DNA of 64,000 bases from UBA8828 sp964510855 (GCA_964510855.1 CAZEDB010000005.1:1-64000), one strand, 5' to 3'; counted from the stretch's first letter, positions 41,618 through 49,601 are shown. Made by a program: numbers and translations. Notes: generated from the sequence alone by a model not told the origin.

Positions 41618-42312
41618 GCATCCACCATTAACCAAGCCCAAGTGGCGCGGACGCCTTTATTCTCTGGGGCTGGGAAGAGACGGTTATACTCACGGAGCAA
41701 AGCGCGAAGTTCACTGACTGAAAAACGTGGTTCGCCGGTCACGCCTGATTCATGGAGCTGTCGGAGAAAATCGATAGCGGAAGGATAATACTCAACGTGC
41801 TCAAAGACTGCCGAGGCGCGGATAGTAAACCCTTCGCGACGAAGGAGTCGGAGCCATTGCGCTTCATCGCGCCAATGAATCGGCCCTTCGCCTGAAAGTG
41901 AGCGCAACTCACGAAACCCAGGCTCACAGGGTACACCCAGCAAGAGCCGTCCGCCCTCATGAAGCACCTCATGCCAATGACGTAAAACCGATCCAAGATC
42001 TGGCGCCCACTGCAACATGCCATTGCTCGCAAGGTTATGACAGGGGAAGGCGTAACTAAAGGCATCTTGCACCGACCAAGTGGCAGAAGGTGCCGACTGC
42101 TTACCTATTTCAACCATCGCAGGTGAGGCATCTGAAGCATCCACGATGGCACCTTGCGCCAAGAGTGCCCGAGTCAGAAAGCCTGTACCGGCACCCAACT
42201 CCGTCACGCGCTCACCTGGCTCAAAAGGTGCAAATGCGGCTAAGGCCTCAGCAAATCGGCGTTGAGGAGTGGCATGCACATGATAGCCGTGCGCGTGAGA
42301 ATTAAATTTCAT
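41608..42312 (-). CDS. bioC: Malonyl-ACP O-methyltransferase BioC
   Basis: A 234-residue SAM-dependent methyltransferase. Motif I is VTELGAGTGFLTRALL near residue 38, preceded by the ATPQRRFAEAL region, and LASNGMLQWAPDLGSVLRHW matches the BioC-type block (usually 'SN.A.QW'). BioC masks malonyl-ACP as a methyl ester so that fatty-acid enzymes can build the pimeloyl chain. It is the last gene of the operon and overlaps the upstream esterase gene by four bases, which supports the role. Its stop lies in a heptad array. Confidence 0.9.
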   Translation of the reverse strand: MKFNSHAHGYHVHATPQRRFAEALAAFAPFEPGERVTELGAGTGFLTRALLAQGAIVDASDASPAMVEIGKQSAPSATWSVQDAFSYAFPCHNLASNGMLQWAPDLGSVLRHWHEVLHEGGRLLLGVPCEPGFRELRSLSGEGPIHWRDEAQWLRLLRREGFTIRASAVFEHVEYYPSAIDFLRQLHESGVTGEPRFSVSELRALLREYNRLFPAPENKGVRATWAWLMVDAGR

Positions 42313-42938
42313 GGGCTCAGGGTTGTGGTGGGCCCAAGGAAATCACCCAAGGCATGACCTGCTGATTCAACTATTGTACAACCCTTAAGCGCATCAACCA
42401 CGCCAGCTGCATTTAATAGTGGGTCGCGATCGCCGACATAAGCCTCCCAACCTTCGGGTAAACCACGGCGGGCGAAGGTGACTAGCCCAGCGCCTGCTGG
42501 AGCCTCAAGACAGTCGAGCCCCTCTTCCAACATTTCTAAGGCATAAGGCAGTTCGTCGGTCGACTCCGCAGTAGGTAGGCCGGCACGTTGGCGAAAATCG
42601 GTAATAGCAGAGAGCGCATCTTGACGAAGTTGGCGACGAAGCCAGCGCACATGCGTCCGGCTCATCTTACCACAAGCACCATCTTCGGAACAGAAGCTCG
42701 TGAAGGGGGCGAAGAGTAGGACGCGAGCAGGAAAACGCCGGCCACCTTTGGCTGCTAACTCAAGGAAACGGCGAGCGCCGAGAGACCAAGCAACCACCGC
42801 ATCGCAATCAGCCGCTGCCTCGGCCGCACCTGCTACCGGAGCGAGGAGCACGTGCTGCGCGCCTGGGGCATGGGCTTCAGCATAAGGCTGTAACTCAGCT
42901 GGAGAAATCCCCCAGCCTCCTAACCAGCCTACCATCAT
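42309..42938 (-). CDS. Alpha/beta hydrolase in the biotin operon, candidate pimeloyl-ACP methyl ester esterase (BioH-like)
   Basis: A 209-residue alpha/beta hydrolase. The nucleophile elbow is AWSLGARR (Ser52), with Asp172 in YVGDRDPLL and His195 in ESAGHALGDF completing a triad. GGWGISPAELQPYA opens the protein as in BioH/BioG esterases. It lies between bioF and bioC with four-base overlaps on both sides, exactly where an enzyme removing the methyl group from pimeloyl-ACP methyl ester is needed. It is shorter than BioH (about 256). I cannot match it confidently to BioH, BioG, BioK, BioJ or BioV, so it could be another isozyme. Confidence 0.75.
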   Translation of the reverse strand: MMVGWLGGWGISPAELQPYAEAHAPGAQHVLLAPVAGAAEAAADCDAVVAWSLGARRFLELAAKGGRRFPARVLLFAPFTSFCSEDGACGKMSRTHVRWLRRQLRQDALSAITDFRQRAGLPTAESTDELPYALEMLEEGLDCLEAPAGAGLVTFARRGLPEGWEAYVGDRDPLLNAAGVVDALKGCTIVESAGHALGDFLGPTTTLSP

Positions 42939-44074
42939 GATAAGGCTCCTCTCAAAGTAGTGGTGAAACTCGCCCGTTGTGCTTCGGTGAGTCCGCGTCG
43001 CAGGGAAATACGCAGGCGTGAGGTACCTGAAGGAACAGTCGGTGGACGAATGGCAGAAACGATAAAGCCCGCGTCCGCAAGCAACGTAGCCGTACGCAGC
43101 GTTTGTAGAGGATCTCCGAGCACAATCGGGATGATGGGGGAATGCCCGAGCGGAATGGCGAGGCCGATTTCAGTCAGCCCATGGCGCCAAGCGCGCGAAA
43201 GGGCGTGCAAGGCGGGGCGCTCTGCTTCCCAGGACTGAATGAGTTGCAAGGCGGCAAGGGCGGCCGCGGCCGCAGAAGGTGCAAGGTAGGTGGAATAAAT
43301 AAACTCGCCGGCATTATGGATGAGGCTCTCACGAACTTCTCGCTGGTGACAAAGCATGTAGGCACCTTGCGAACCAAGCGACTTACCTAAAGTGCCAATA
43401 ACAATATCCGCTTGGGCTTTGACGCCCTGCTCTTCTTGCAAACCCGAACCTGTAGCCCCATGCCAACCGGTGGCATGAGCTTCATCGAGAATCCAAGTGA
43501 AGCCGTGACGTTTACGAAGTTCAACGAGTCGCACCAAGCCAGGCGCATCACCGTCCATCGAATAAATACTCTCGGTGACGACAAAGATTTCGCGACCAGC
43601 AAATTCCTGCAGTCGCATCTCTAGGGCATCCAAGTCGTTATGCGGAAACCGTATTAAACGGGCACCCGATCGGAGAATACCGTCAATGATGCTGGCATGG
43701 ATAAGCCGATCAGCGAGGACGATATCGCCCGCCCGCGGAAGACCTCCTAACACAGCACCATTGGTCGCATAACCCGAGTTCATCACCAAGGCGTGCGGGT
43801 AGCCGTGCCATCTTGCTAAGGCGGTTTCGAGTTCAGCGTGGAGGGTAGTGTAACCCGTAACTAAAGGCGACGCTGCGGCTGAGGCGCCCCATTTTTCTAA
43901 AGCCTGGGTTGCCGCCGCGATAACCAAGGGATGCTGCGAAAGACCAAGGTAATCATTATCAGCAAGGTTAAGCTGCGCATCATGGGCTGCTCGAGGGCGT
44001 AACTGGCGCAGGAGACCTTGGGCTTTACGCTCAGCAAGATCTTTGGCAAGGCGCTGGCGTAACCCTTCATTCAT
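42935..44074 (-). CDS. bioF: 8-amino-7-oxononanoate synthase
   Basis: A 379-residue PLP enzyme of the alpha-oxoamine synthase family. It condenses pimeloyl-ACP/CoA with alanine. Typical segments are NLADNDYLGLSQHPLVIAAA, GYATNGAVLGGL, SIYSMDGDAPGLVRLVEL, DEAHATGWHG and the PLP lysine in GTLGKSLGSQGAY. It overlaps bioD (four bases) and the esterase gene (four bases). Confidence 0.95.
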   Translation of the reverse strand: MNEGLRQRLAKDLAERKAQGLLRQLRPRAAHDAQLNLADNDYLGLSQHPLVIAAATQALEKWGASAAASPLVTGYTTLHAELETALARWHGYPHALVMNSGYATNGAVLGGLPRAGDIVLADRLIHASIIDGILRSGARLIRFPHNDLDALEMRLQEFAGREIFVVTESIYSMDGDAPGLVRLVELRKRHGFTWILDEAHATGWHGATGSGLQEEQGVKAQADIVIGTLGKSLGSQGAYMLCHQREVRESLIHNAGEFIYSTYLAPSAAAAALAALQLIQSWEAERPALHALSRAWRHGLTEIGLAIPLGHSPIIPIVLGDPLQTLRTATLLADAGFIVSAIRPPTVPSGTSRLRISLRRGLTEAQRASFTTTLRGALS

Positions 44075-44739
44075 AACAAATCCATTCGGACCGGTTGAAC
44101 GGCGTTATAGTCCGATTCACCGATAAGGGTTAGACCTGCTGCAGAAATCCCCAGACGATTCGAGCGAGCGACGGCAGCTTCGGGGACCGCTTGTGCCGCA
44201 TTGAGCCAAATACCTAAGCGAACTTTAGGTAAGCGGCTACGAATGTAGTGATGGGTAAGTCGGGCTTGGTTAATCGCACCCAGACGGTCCTCAATGACGA
44301 TTACGATGAGATCGGGTAAGACGGCTTGGGCAAAATCAACCCAGTCTGCACCTGAAGTATCAATAGGTACAGCAACGCCTCCAGCACCTTCAATCACGCG
44401 ATGTTGGACTTTTGGCAGAGCCTCAAGTCGCTTGAGACAATCGCTCAAGGTTATACTACCTTGCCCAGTCGCTAAAGGAGCTAGCGGTAAGGGGAGAGAA
44501 ATCAGAGTGTGGGCCTCTGCCCAATCGCCTGCTGCTGCCGGCGCGTCTTGGGGATGTCCACTAGGAGCACCCGCCTCAACGGGTTTAATGACTTGGGTAC
44601 GCCCCGTTGCCGAAAGTGCACGCGCAACCCAACCAGCAACGCGAGTTTTACCCACGCCGGTATCGGAGGCGGTGACGAGAATCGTCGCCAAGGGATTAAA
44701 TCTTACAGCCGCAGCCTGAACCACAGCCTTCATCTTCAC
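44071..44739 (-). CDS. bioD: Dethiobiotin synthetase
   Basis: A 222-residue ATPase-like ligase that closes the ureido ring of dethiobiotin. The P-loop is VTASDTGVGKTRVAGW, the substrate lysine region is VIKPVEAGAP, and EGAGGVAVPID is the second conserved block. The ATG at 44739, with GAGG six bases upstream, overlaps the bioB coding end by about 44 bases; a TTG at 44691 would give a start closer to other BioD proteins. Either way it is coupled to bioB. Confidence 0.92.
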   Translation of the reverse strand: MKMKAVVQAAAVRFNPLATILVTASDTGVGKTRVAGWVARALSATGRTQVIKPVEAGAPSGHPQDAPAAAGDWAEAHTLISLPLPLAPLATGQGSITLSDCLKRLEALPKVQHRVIEGAGGVAVPIDTSGADWVDFAQAVLPDLIVIVIEDRLGAINQARLTHHYIRSRLPKVRLGIWLNAAQAVPEAAVARSNRLGISAAGLTLIGESDYNAVQPVRMDLL

Positions 44740-45772
44740 CCTCAGCCGCTACGGGCAAGAGTTCAGCGGGATTCGGCCAAGGGGCAGGCGCTGCTTGGTC
44801 AGGCTTTATTTCGCCACGATGAATACGACGGGCTTCATCGGGGTGGAGCGGGTGAAGGCCTAAGCGCTTCATGAGATTCATATCCTCTTCGATATCGGGA
44901 TTACCGGTAGTGAGGAGCTTCTCGCCGAGGAAGATCGAGTTAGCTCCTGCTAAATAGCAAAGGGCTTGGGTTTCGTCGGACATATTACCGCGTCCTGCCG
45001 AAAGACGGACCATCGCTTTCGGCATGAGAATTCGGGCCACGGCAATGGTGCGGACAAATTCAATCGAGTCCACAAAACGCCGCCCTGCCAGTGGCGTACC
45101 TTCTACGGCAACCAAGGCGTTAATCGGTACGGAGTCAGGCTGGGGGCTCATGGCAGCAAGCTCGACCAACATCTTCAGGCGATCATCTACTGTCTCACCC
45201 ATGCCGATGATACCCCCCGAGCAAACTTCGAGACCGGCTTTCCGGACATTTGAAAGCGTTTGTAGACGGTCGTCGTAAGTACGAGTGGTAATAATCTTAG
45301 CGTAGTGCTCGCGCGAGGTATCAAGGTTGTGGTTATAAACATCACAGCCTGCATCTTTGAGACGCTTGGCTTGCGGCTCAGTCACCATGCCAAGCGTACA
45401 ACAAACTTCGAGACCAAGGGTCTTTACCCCCGAGACCGTAGCCAGAACACTGTCGAATTGCTTACCTTCCGCAACCCGCCGCCAGGCCGCACCCATGCAA
45501 AAGCGCGTAGCCCCGCCCGCCTTGGCACGACGCGCATCCTCAAGAATCGTTTCAGTCTCCATCAAAGCTTCAGCCTCGACGAAGGTGTTATGGTGCACCG
45601 ATTGCGGGCAATAAGCACAGTCTTCAGGACAGGCCCCTGTCTTAATGGATTTGAGGGTGCAAAGCTGGACACCAGAAGGATCTTGGTGAGTTTGATGAAC
45701 CTGCTGCGCCTTGAAAATCAAGGTGTTGAGCGGCAAGTCGTAGAGAGCGCGGGCGTCGTGGAGGGAGGGCAT
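44696..45772 (-). CDS. bioB: Biotin synthase
   Basis: A 358-residue radical SAM enzyme that inserts sulfur into dethiobiotin. The radical SAM cysteines are C48, C52 and C55 in GACPEDCAYCPQS. VCCTLGMVTEPQAKRLKDAG, YNHNLDTSREHY and SAGRGNMSDETQALCYLAGAN are diagnostic. The C-terminus carries an extra cysteine-glycine tail (CGSGCGCKI) that could bind metal or sulfur. 194 bases of repeat-rich DNA separate it from bioA upstream, whereas the downstream genes overlap. Confidence 0.96.
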   Translation of the reverse strand: MPSLHDARALYDLPLNTLIFKAQQVHQTHQDPSGVQLCTLKSIKTGACPEDCAYCPQSVHHNTFVEAEALMETETILEDARRAKAGGATRFCMGAAWRRVAEGKQFDSVLATVSGVKTLGLEVCCTLGMVTEPQAKRLKDAGCDVYNHNLDTSREHYAKIITTRTYDDRLQTLSNVRKAGLEVCSGGIIGMGETVDDRLKMLVELAAMSPQPDSVPINALVAVEGTPLAGRRFVDSIEFVRTIAVARILMPKAMVRLSAGRGNMSDETQALCYLAGANSIFLGEKLLTTGNPDIEEDMNLMKRLGLHPLHPDEARRIHRGEIKPDQAAPAPWPNPAELLPVAAEGEDEGCGSGCGCKI

Positions 45773-45780
45773 GGGGGGTG

Positions 45781-45964
45781 TAGATTTCAGAGGAAAGATT
45801 TCAAAAGAAAGAAAGTACGTAGAAAGTAGAAAGTAAAAAGGGTTACAAGCTAACTGGCTAAGAGGCAGAGGGGTTAGTGATTAGGGATTAGAGATAAGGG
45901 ATGGGGTGTGGCTTTTTTTCGTTCTTCGTTTTTCGTTCTTCGTTTTTTAATTTTTAATTCTTAA
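45781..45964. repeat. Repeat-rich spacer between bioA and bioB
   Basis: It contains AAAGTAGAAAGTA-type direct repeats (45805-45840), a purine-rich heptad array on the + strand (45868-45906: GGGTTAG, TGATTAG, GGATTAG, AGATAAG), a tandem pair of the 14-mer TTTTTCGTTCTTCG (45915-45942), and an AT-rich tail of AATTTTTAATTCTTAATTTT type (45946-45965). No gene is seen. Confidence 0.75.
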
Positions 45965-45966
45965 TT

Positions 45967-47361
45967 TTAAATTTCCCTCACCACTTCCTCTGCGGCGGCC
46001 TTAAGTGCGGTCAGAATATGGGTAATCTCAGCAGGCGTGATGATGATAGGTGGGACAATCAGCACCGAGTCGCGTAAAGGCCGGATGACTAGGCCATGTT
46101 TACGAGCGGCGAGGCAGATACGGAAACCTATGCGGGCATCGATAGGCCACTCGGACTGGCCAACCGGCGCACCAAAATCAATCGCGGCGGCTAAACCTAG
46201 TTGACGCACTTGGCGCACATACGGCAGGTGGGAAAATTCCTTGAGCAACCCCTGCCCCAAAACCTCGGCTGAAGTAGCTGGCTGGCCGGTATCAAGTAAC
46301 TGCCGTAATTTACGGAGCGACTCAATGGCTACAGCACAGCCTAGTGGATTGCCCGAGAAGGTGTGGCCGTGAAAAAAGGTGCGACCCTCGGAGTGCCTAC
46401 CTAAGAAAGGTTGATGAATCGCTTCGGTAGTTAAGGTAGCAGCCAGCGGAAGGTAGCCTGCGGCTAGACCTTTCGCTAAACAAAGGAAGTCGGGTACGAC
46501 GGCTTCAGTTTCCGAGGCGGTTAGCGCCCCAAGACGACCAAAACCCGTGAAGACTTCATCAAGAATAAGATGGACGCCATGCTCGCGACAAAGATCGGCT
46601 ACTGCGGCGACAAATCCGGGAGGCTGTTGGATCATGCCAGCCGCACCTTGCACGCAAGGCTCGAGCACTAAACACGCAAGTTGCTCAGAATCCCGCTCTA
46701 AGAGCTGTCGGAGGGCTTGGAGCGAAGCCGAAGCATCCGACGTTATTACTTTTCCTGCACAAGCGACATGAAGAGGCGCGGGTAGGCGATGAACAGGAAA
46801 GAGCCACTTATCAAAGCGGGCATGGAATGCACCGCGCTCGCCCACGGCCATCGTCCCAAAGGTGTCACCGTGATAACCACCCGCAAAGCCGACGACACCG
46901 ACCTTCGCAGGCTTACCGATTAATTGCCAATACTGGAAGGAAAGTTTGAGGGCGATTTCGATAGCGTTAGAGCCGTTGTCGCTAAAGAAACAACGCGAGA
47001 GCACGCCGTAGGTAAGACCCGCAAGCTGCTCAGCAAGCTCAGTGGCCTTCGGGTGATTTAAACCCAACAGACTAATGTGGGCTACTTGATCCAACTGATT
47101 TCGTAAGGCGGCGTTGAGATCGGGGTCGTTGTGGCCGTGAACATTGGTCCAAACCGAGGCATTGCCATCGAGGTATTTATTTCCTTCTGCATCCCAGAGC
47201 CAACAACCCTGACCTCGCACTAAGTGTAAACGCGGCGAATCGAAATACTCGCGCTGTTGGGTAAAAGGGTGCCAGGCATGCCGCCGGTCAGCGGCATCTA
47301 ATGCGTCGAGGTTTGACGCCGTCGTTGTAGCCGACTGGAGCACGCCTATAGGGTAACGCAC
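45967..47361 (-). CDS. bioA: Adenosylmethionine-8-amino-7-oxononanoate aminotransferase
   Basis: 464 residues from a GTG at 47361. A PLP aminotransferase that converts KAPA to DAPA. AWHPFTQQREYF, WTNVHGHNDPDLNAAL, VGFAGGYHGDTFGTMAVGE, and the PLP lysine in FLCLAKGLAAGYLPLA are diagnostic of BioA. It is the first gene of the leftward biotin operon, with a BirA-like operator ten bases upstream of its start. Together with bioB, D, F, the esterase and bioC the window encodes everything from malonyl-ACP methylation to biotin except shared fatty-acid enzymes. Confidence 0.95.
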   Translation of the reverse strand: MRYPIGVLQSATTTASNLDALDAADRRHAWHPFTQQREYFDSPRLHLVRGQGCWLWDAEGNKYLDGNASVWTNVHGHNDPDLNAALRNQLDQVAHISLLGLNHPKATELAEQLAGLTYGVLSRCFFSDNGSNAIEIALKLSFQYWQLIGKPAKVGVVGFAGGYHGDTFGTMAVGERGAFHARFDKWLFPVHRLPAPLHVACAGKVITSDASASLQALRQLLERDSEQLACLVLEPCVQGAAGMIQQPPGFVAAVADLCREHGVHLILDEVFTGFGRLGALTASETEAVVPDFLCLAKGLAAGYLPLAATLTTEAIHQPFLGRHSEGRTFFHGHTFSGNPLGCAVAIESLRKLRQLLDTGQPATSAEVLGQGLLKEFSHLPYVRQVRQLGLAAAIDFGAPVGQSEWPIDARIGFRICLAARKHGLVIRPLRDSVLIVPPIIITPAEITHILTALKAAAEEVVREI

Positions 47362-47370
47362 CTAAAGTGA

Positions 47371-47402
47371 TTGTTAAGCCAGAAGTAAACTAGGGTTAAC
47401 AA
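47371..47402 (-). promoter_or_regulatory. Candidate BirA operator upstream of bioA
   Basis: TTGTTAAGC (47371-47379), 14 bases, GGTTAACAA (47394-47402). This matches the bipartite BirA box architecture TTGTAAACC-N14/15-GGTTTACAA with a few mismatches, and its outer ten bases form an inverted repeat (TTGTTAAGCC / GGGTTAACAA). The box ends ten bases before the bioA GTG, so bound BirA would block transcription of the operon. birA itself is not in the window. Confidence 0.7.
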
Positions 47403-47471
47403 ACAAGATCTCGGGCCCGATGTATCCGCTCTTAGTGCTATAGCTTAAAATGCGCTTAAATTCCGGTCGCC

Positions 47472-47500
47472 TTGACTTTCCGTAAGTACGGAAGTACGGT
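47472..47500 (+). promoter_or_regulatory. vapBC promoter with overlapping operator
   Basis: TTGACT (47472-47477), 17 bases, TACGGT (47495-47500) is a plausible sigma-70 promoter. The spacer contains CCGTA-AG-TACGG (47480-47491), a perfect inverted repeat, plus a third TACGG that forms the -10. This arrangement suits autorepression by a VapB-VapC complex. The vapB ATG follows at 47507. Confidence 0.65.
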
Positions 47501-47506
47501 AAAAGT

Positions 47507-47758
47507 ATGAAAACAACCCTCGTTTTACCTGATGCCTTAGTGCGCCGAGCTAAGATCCGCGCCGCCGAGACGGGCGTGACGCTGAGTGCCCTGGTTGTTC
47601 AGGCCATTGAGGCCTCATTGATGTCAGCCGGCGCGGTGCAAGAGGGAGCGCCTCGTCGCACAGCATGGTCAAACCACATCTTTCCTATTCCCAATCGAAA
47701 AGGAGGAAGAGGTACAGACTCTACCAAGCTAATCTCTGACGACCGAGATGGCCGATGA
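47507..47758 (+). CDS. vapB: VapB-type antitoxin (ribbon-helix-helix)
   Basis: An 83-residue protein. Residues 1-40 (MKTTLVLPDALVRRAKIRAA, then ETGVTLSALVVQAIEA) form a ribbon-helix-helix DNA-binding fold; the remaining part is arginine/proline-rich and probably wraps the toxin. The next gene overlaps by four bases (ATGAGC) and encodes a PIN-domain protein. The DNA-binding half should act on the palindrome in the promoter directly upstream. Confidence 0.88.
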   Translation: MKTTLVLPDALVRRAKIRAAETGVTLSALVVQAIEASLMSAGAVQEGAPRRTAWSNHIFPIPNRKGGRGTDSTKLISDDRDGR

Positions 47759-48210
47759 GCACGCTCTATCTCGACGCCTGTTATCTTGTTAAACTTTTAA
47801 TTGAAGAGTCCGATAGCCAAGCTGTAGCGAATCTTGTGGCTGACTATGACGTAGTTGCCTGTGGCATCCATGGTCGTGCCGAGGTAGCGACTACTCTTCA
47901 TCGCAAGCTTAGGGAGAACTTTATTACTCAAGCTGAGTATAACCGGGGCTCGGAATGTCTGATGGCGCTTGTTGGTCGTGGCCAAGTCCGGTGGCTACCT
48001 TTGGTGGACGCGAGTTTTACGCGAATTGAACGTGCCTTTGCAGAGGCTAAGTCCCAACTCCATCTTCGCTCTGCGGATGCGCTTCACTTGGCCTGCGCTA
48101 TTGAACATGGATTCGCTACGGTTTGGACCAGCGATAAGCAGATGCACGCCGGCGCGAAAGCCTTTGGCATCGAGTGCAAGCGGGCAGAAGCGCGAGGCGA
48201 GACCAGGTAG
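47755..48210 (+). CDS. vapC: VapC-type PIN-domain ribonuclease toxin
   Basis: A 151-residue PIN-domain protein. The acidic active-site residues are seen as Asp in LYLDACYLVKLL, Glu in HGRAEVATTL, Asp in LRSADALHLACAI and Asp in VWTSDKQM. VapC toxins cut tRNA or rRNA unless held by VapB. The start overlaps vapB by four bases. Its TAG stop is part of the GTAG head of a REP-like palindrome, so the native C-terminus may have been altered by that element. Confidence 0.9.
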   Translation: MSTLYLDACYLVKLLIEESDSQAVANLVADYDVVACGIHGRAEVATTLHRKLRENFITQAEYNRGSECLMALVGRGQVRWLPLVDASFTRIERAFAEAKSQLHLRSADALHLACAIEHGFATVWTSDKQMHAGAKAFGIECKRAEARGETR

Positions 48211-48246
48211 GGCGTCTTCTCCGAAGGCGCCGTGGCGGGACGACCT
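48207..48246 (+). repeat. REP-like palindrome headed by GTAG, supplying the vapC stop
   Basis: GTAG (48207-48210) is followed by the hairpin GGCGTCTTC - TCC - GAAGGCGCC (48211-48231) and a GGCGGGACGACC tail that reaches to the PEP-CTERM gene end. A near-identical copy starts at 49602. Confidence 0.75.
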
Positions 48247-48251
48247 TACCC

Positions 48252-49379
48252 TTACTTCCGACGACGACGGATAGCAGCGCCAACGAGGGCGAGGCCACCC
48301 AGGATCAGGCCGTAGGTGGAGGGTTCGGGAATGGGAGCGGCAGTGATGTGGGCGACGTACCCCTGGGTGACGTTGCTGAAACTACCTGTGCCGACGAAGT
48401 AGGTCCCGTCGCTGGAGACGTCGCTCACACTACCGATGGTCCAGCCGGTCAGGTCGACGCCCCCATCAATAAGATAGGACGCGAGCGACACCATGCCCGA
48501 GGTGGAGCTCCAGATGAAGGCCTCTCCCTGGAACGTGCTGCTATCATAGCTCGTACCAACGATGAACTCCCCGTTCTCGCTGATAGCCGTCGCCTGCGAG
48601 GCGTCGTACCCGGCCAAGGTGCCCAGAGTCACCATGCCGGTCGCTTGGGTCCAGCGGAAGGCCCTGTTGCCGTTGGCCGATTCGCTCCAGCCGGCGATGA
48701 TGGAACCGTCACCGCTGACACCGATGGCCGATGACCTCAGGCCGCCGGCCAGCGTACCCAGGTCGGTGCGGACGTTGCTGGATGTCCAGAACACGGCTTT
48801 CTCGTTGTAACTCGCGTCAAAACGCGAGCCAACTAAGATGGAGCCGTTAGAACTGGCGGCCTCTATAGTGCTTCCGTAGGTGAAGGGCGTGTCGAACGTT
48901 ACGAATCCGCCTGAAAGTGTCCAGGTGACGGCGCGGGTGCCGTCAATGTCGGCCTGACCGAACACAATCTGTCCATCCCGGGTGATACCGGCGGGATAAC
49001 GAGTCTCAATCAAGGGCTGGAAGCTGTTAGACGCCGTTGAAAGAAACCCCCTCCATTCGAGACTGGAATTGCGGGATTGCCCGACCGCCACGCTGCCATC
49101 GCCGCTGATACCGGTGAAACGAACGGCGTCATACCCGGCATCGACCGCAACCAGCTGCGTGCCGCCCGCGCGAGTCCAGATGATTGGGCGCTGGGAGGCA
49201 AATTGATTGCCATTGGTATAGGCGGTGCCAACAACAACCCCAGCGTTGGTACTCATCTTCGTAGCAAGGGAGACTGTGCCCGATTCGACCAGACCCAACC
49301 CCTCAATCCACGGGCCGTCGGCCGCCGAAGCTTGGATAGAAAAAGCAACCAAGAGGACAAATCGTGAAAGGCTGCGCAT
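48252..49379 (-). CDS. PEP-CTERM protein with HAF-type repeats
   Basis: 375 residues from ATG 49379 with a signal peptide (MRSLSRFVLLVAFSIQASAA). The body consists of about seven imperfect repeats of the extracellular HAF type, each with patterns like 'GDGSVAVG', 'AFRWT..TGMV.LGTLAG' and 'A.AISENGEFIVG', probably a beta-propeller. It ends with the sorting signal PEPSTYGLILGGLAL and RRRRK: a PEP motif, a membrane helix and a basic tail recognised by exosortase. It should be exported and processed or anchored. No exosortase gene is in the window. Confidence 0.9.
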   Translation of the reverse strand: MRSLSRFVLLVAFSIQASAADGPWIEGLGLVESGTVSLATKMSTNAGVVVGTAYTNGNQFASQRPIIWTRAGGTQLVAVDAGYDAVRFTGISGDGSVAVGQSRNSSLEWRGFLSTASNSFQPLIETRYPAGITRDGQIVFGQADIDGTRAVTWTLSGGFVTFDTPFTYGSTIEAASSNGSILVGSRFDASYNEKAVFWTSSNVRTDLGTLAGGLRSSAIGVSGDGSIIAGWSESANGNRAFRWTQATGMVTLGTLAGYDASQATAISENGEFIVGTSYDSSTFQGEAFIWSSTSGMVSLASYLIDGGVDLTGWTIGSVSDVSSDGTYFVGTGSFSNVTQGYVAHITAAPIPEPSTYGLILGGLALVGAAIRRRRK

Positions 49380-49465
49380 GGGGGAAATGTCGAGATGGAT
49401 GAGTTTATCGAATGCACGAATGCAAGCGTCATAGACAGATAAGGTCAACCAATAGAGGCGCCGAG

Positions 49466-49506
49466 GGGCCCGCCCGCTGAGCGGATCGCGATCGCCTCGG
49501 CGGGAC
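49466..49506. repeat. GC-rich palindromic element upstream of the HAF PEP-CTERM gene
   Basis: The run GCCCGCTGAGCGGATCGCGA and the following TCGCCTCGCGGGACG contain nested inverted repeats (CGATCGCG core). It resembles the element at 50345-50390 (both GCCCGCTG.GCGG.TCGCG.TCG...CGGGAC). Confidence 0.6.
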
Positions 49507-49532
49507 GATTCAACCCTGATGTGATTCGTACG

Positions 49533-49560
49533 TCCGGAGGTTGCGTAGCAACCTCCCTAC
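49533..49560 (-). repeat. REP-like palindrome headed by GTAG (minus strand)
   Basis: Read on the minus strand it is GTAG GG followed by the perfect 9-base stem GGAGGTTGC / GCAACCTCC with a TAC loop (49536-49556). It faces the copy at 49602 across a terminator, giving a head-to-head pair. Confidence 0.7.
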
Positions 49561-49569
49561 CCGCACAAA

Positions 49570-49599
49570 CAAAAGACCCCGCCGTAGCGGGGTCTTTTA
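49570..49599. terminator. Bidirectional intrinsic terminator
   Basis: AAAAGACCCCGC - CGTA - GCGGGGTCTTTT (49571-49598): a 12-base perfect inverted repeat with A-run on one side and T-run on the other. It lies between two REP-like elements and downstream of the second PEP-CTERM gene on the minus strand. Confidence 0.9.
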
Positions 49600-49601
49600 A
49601 G

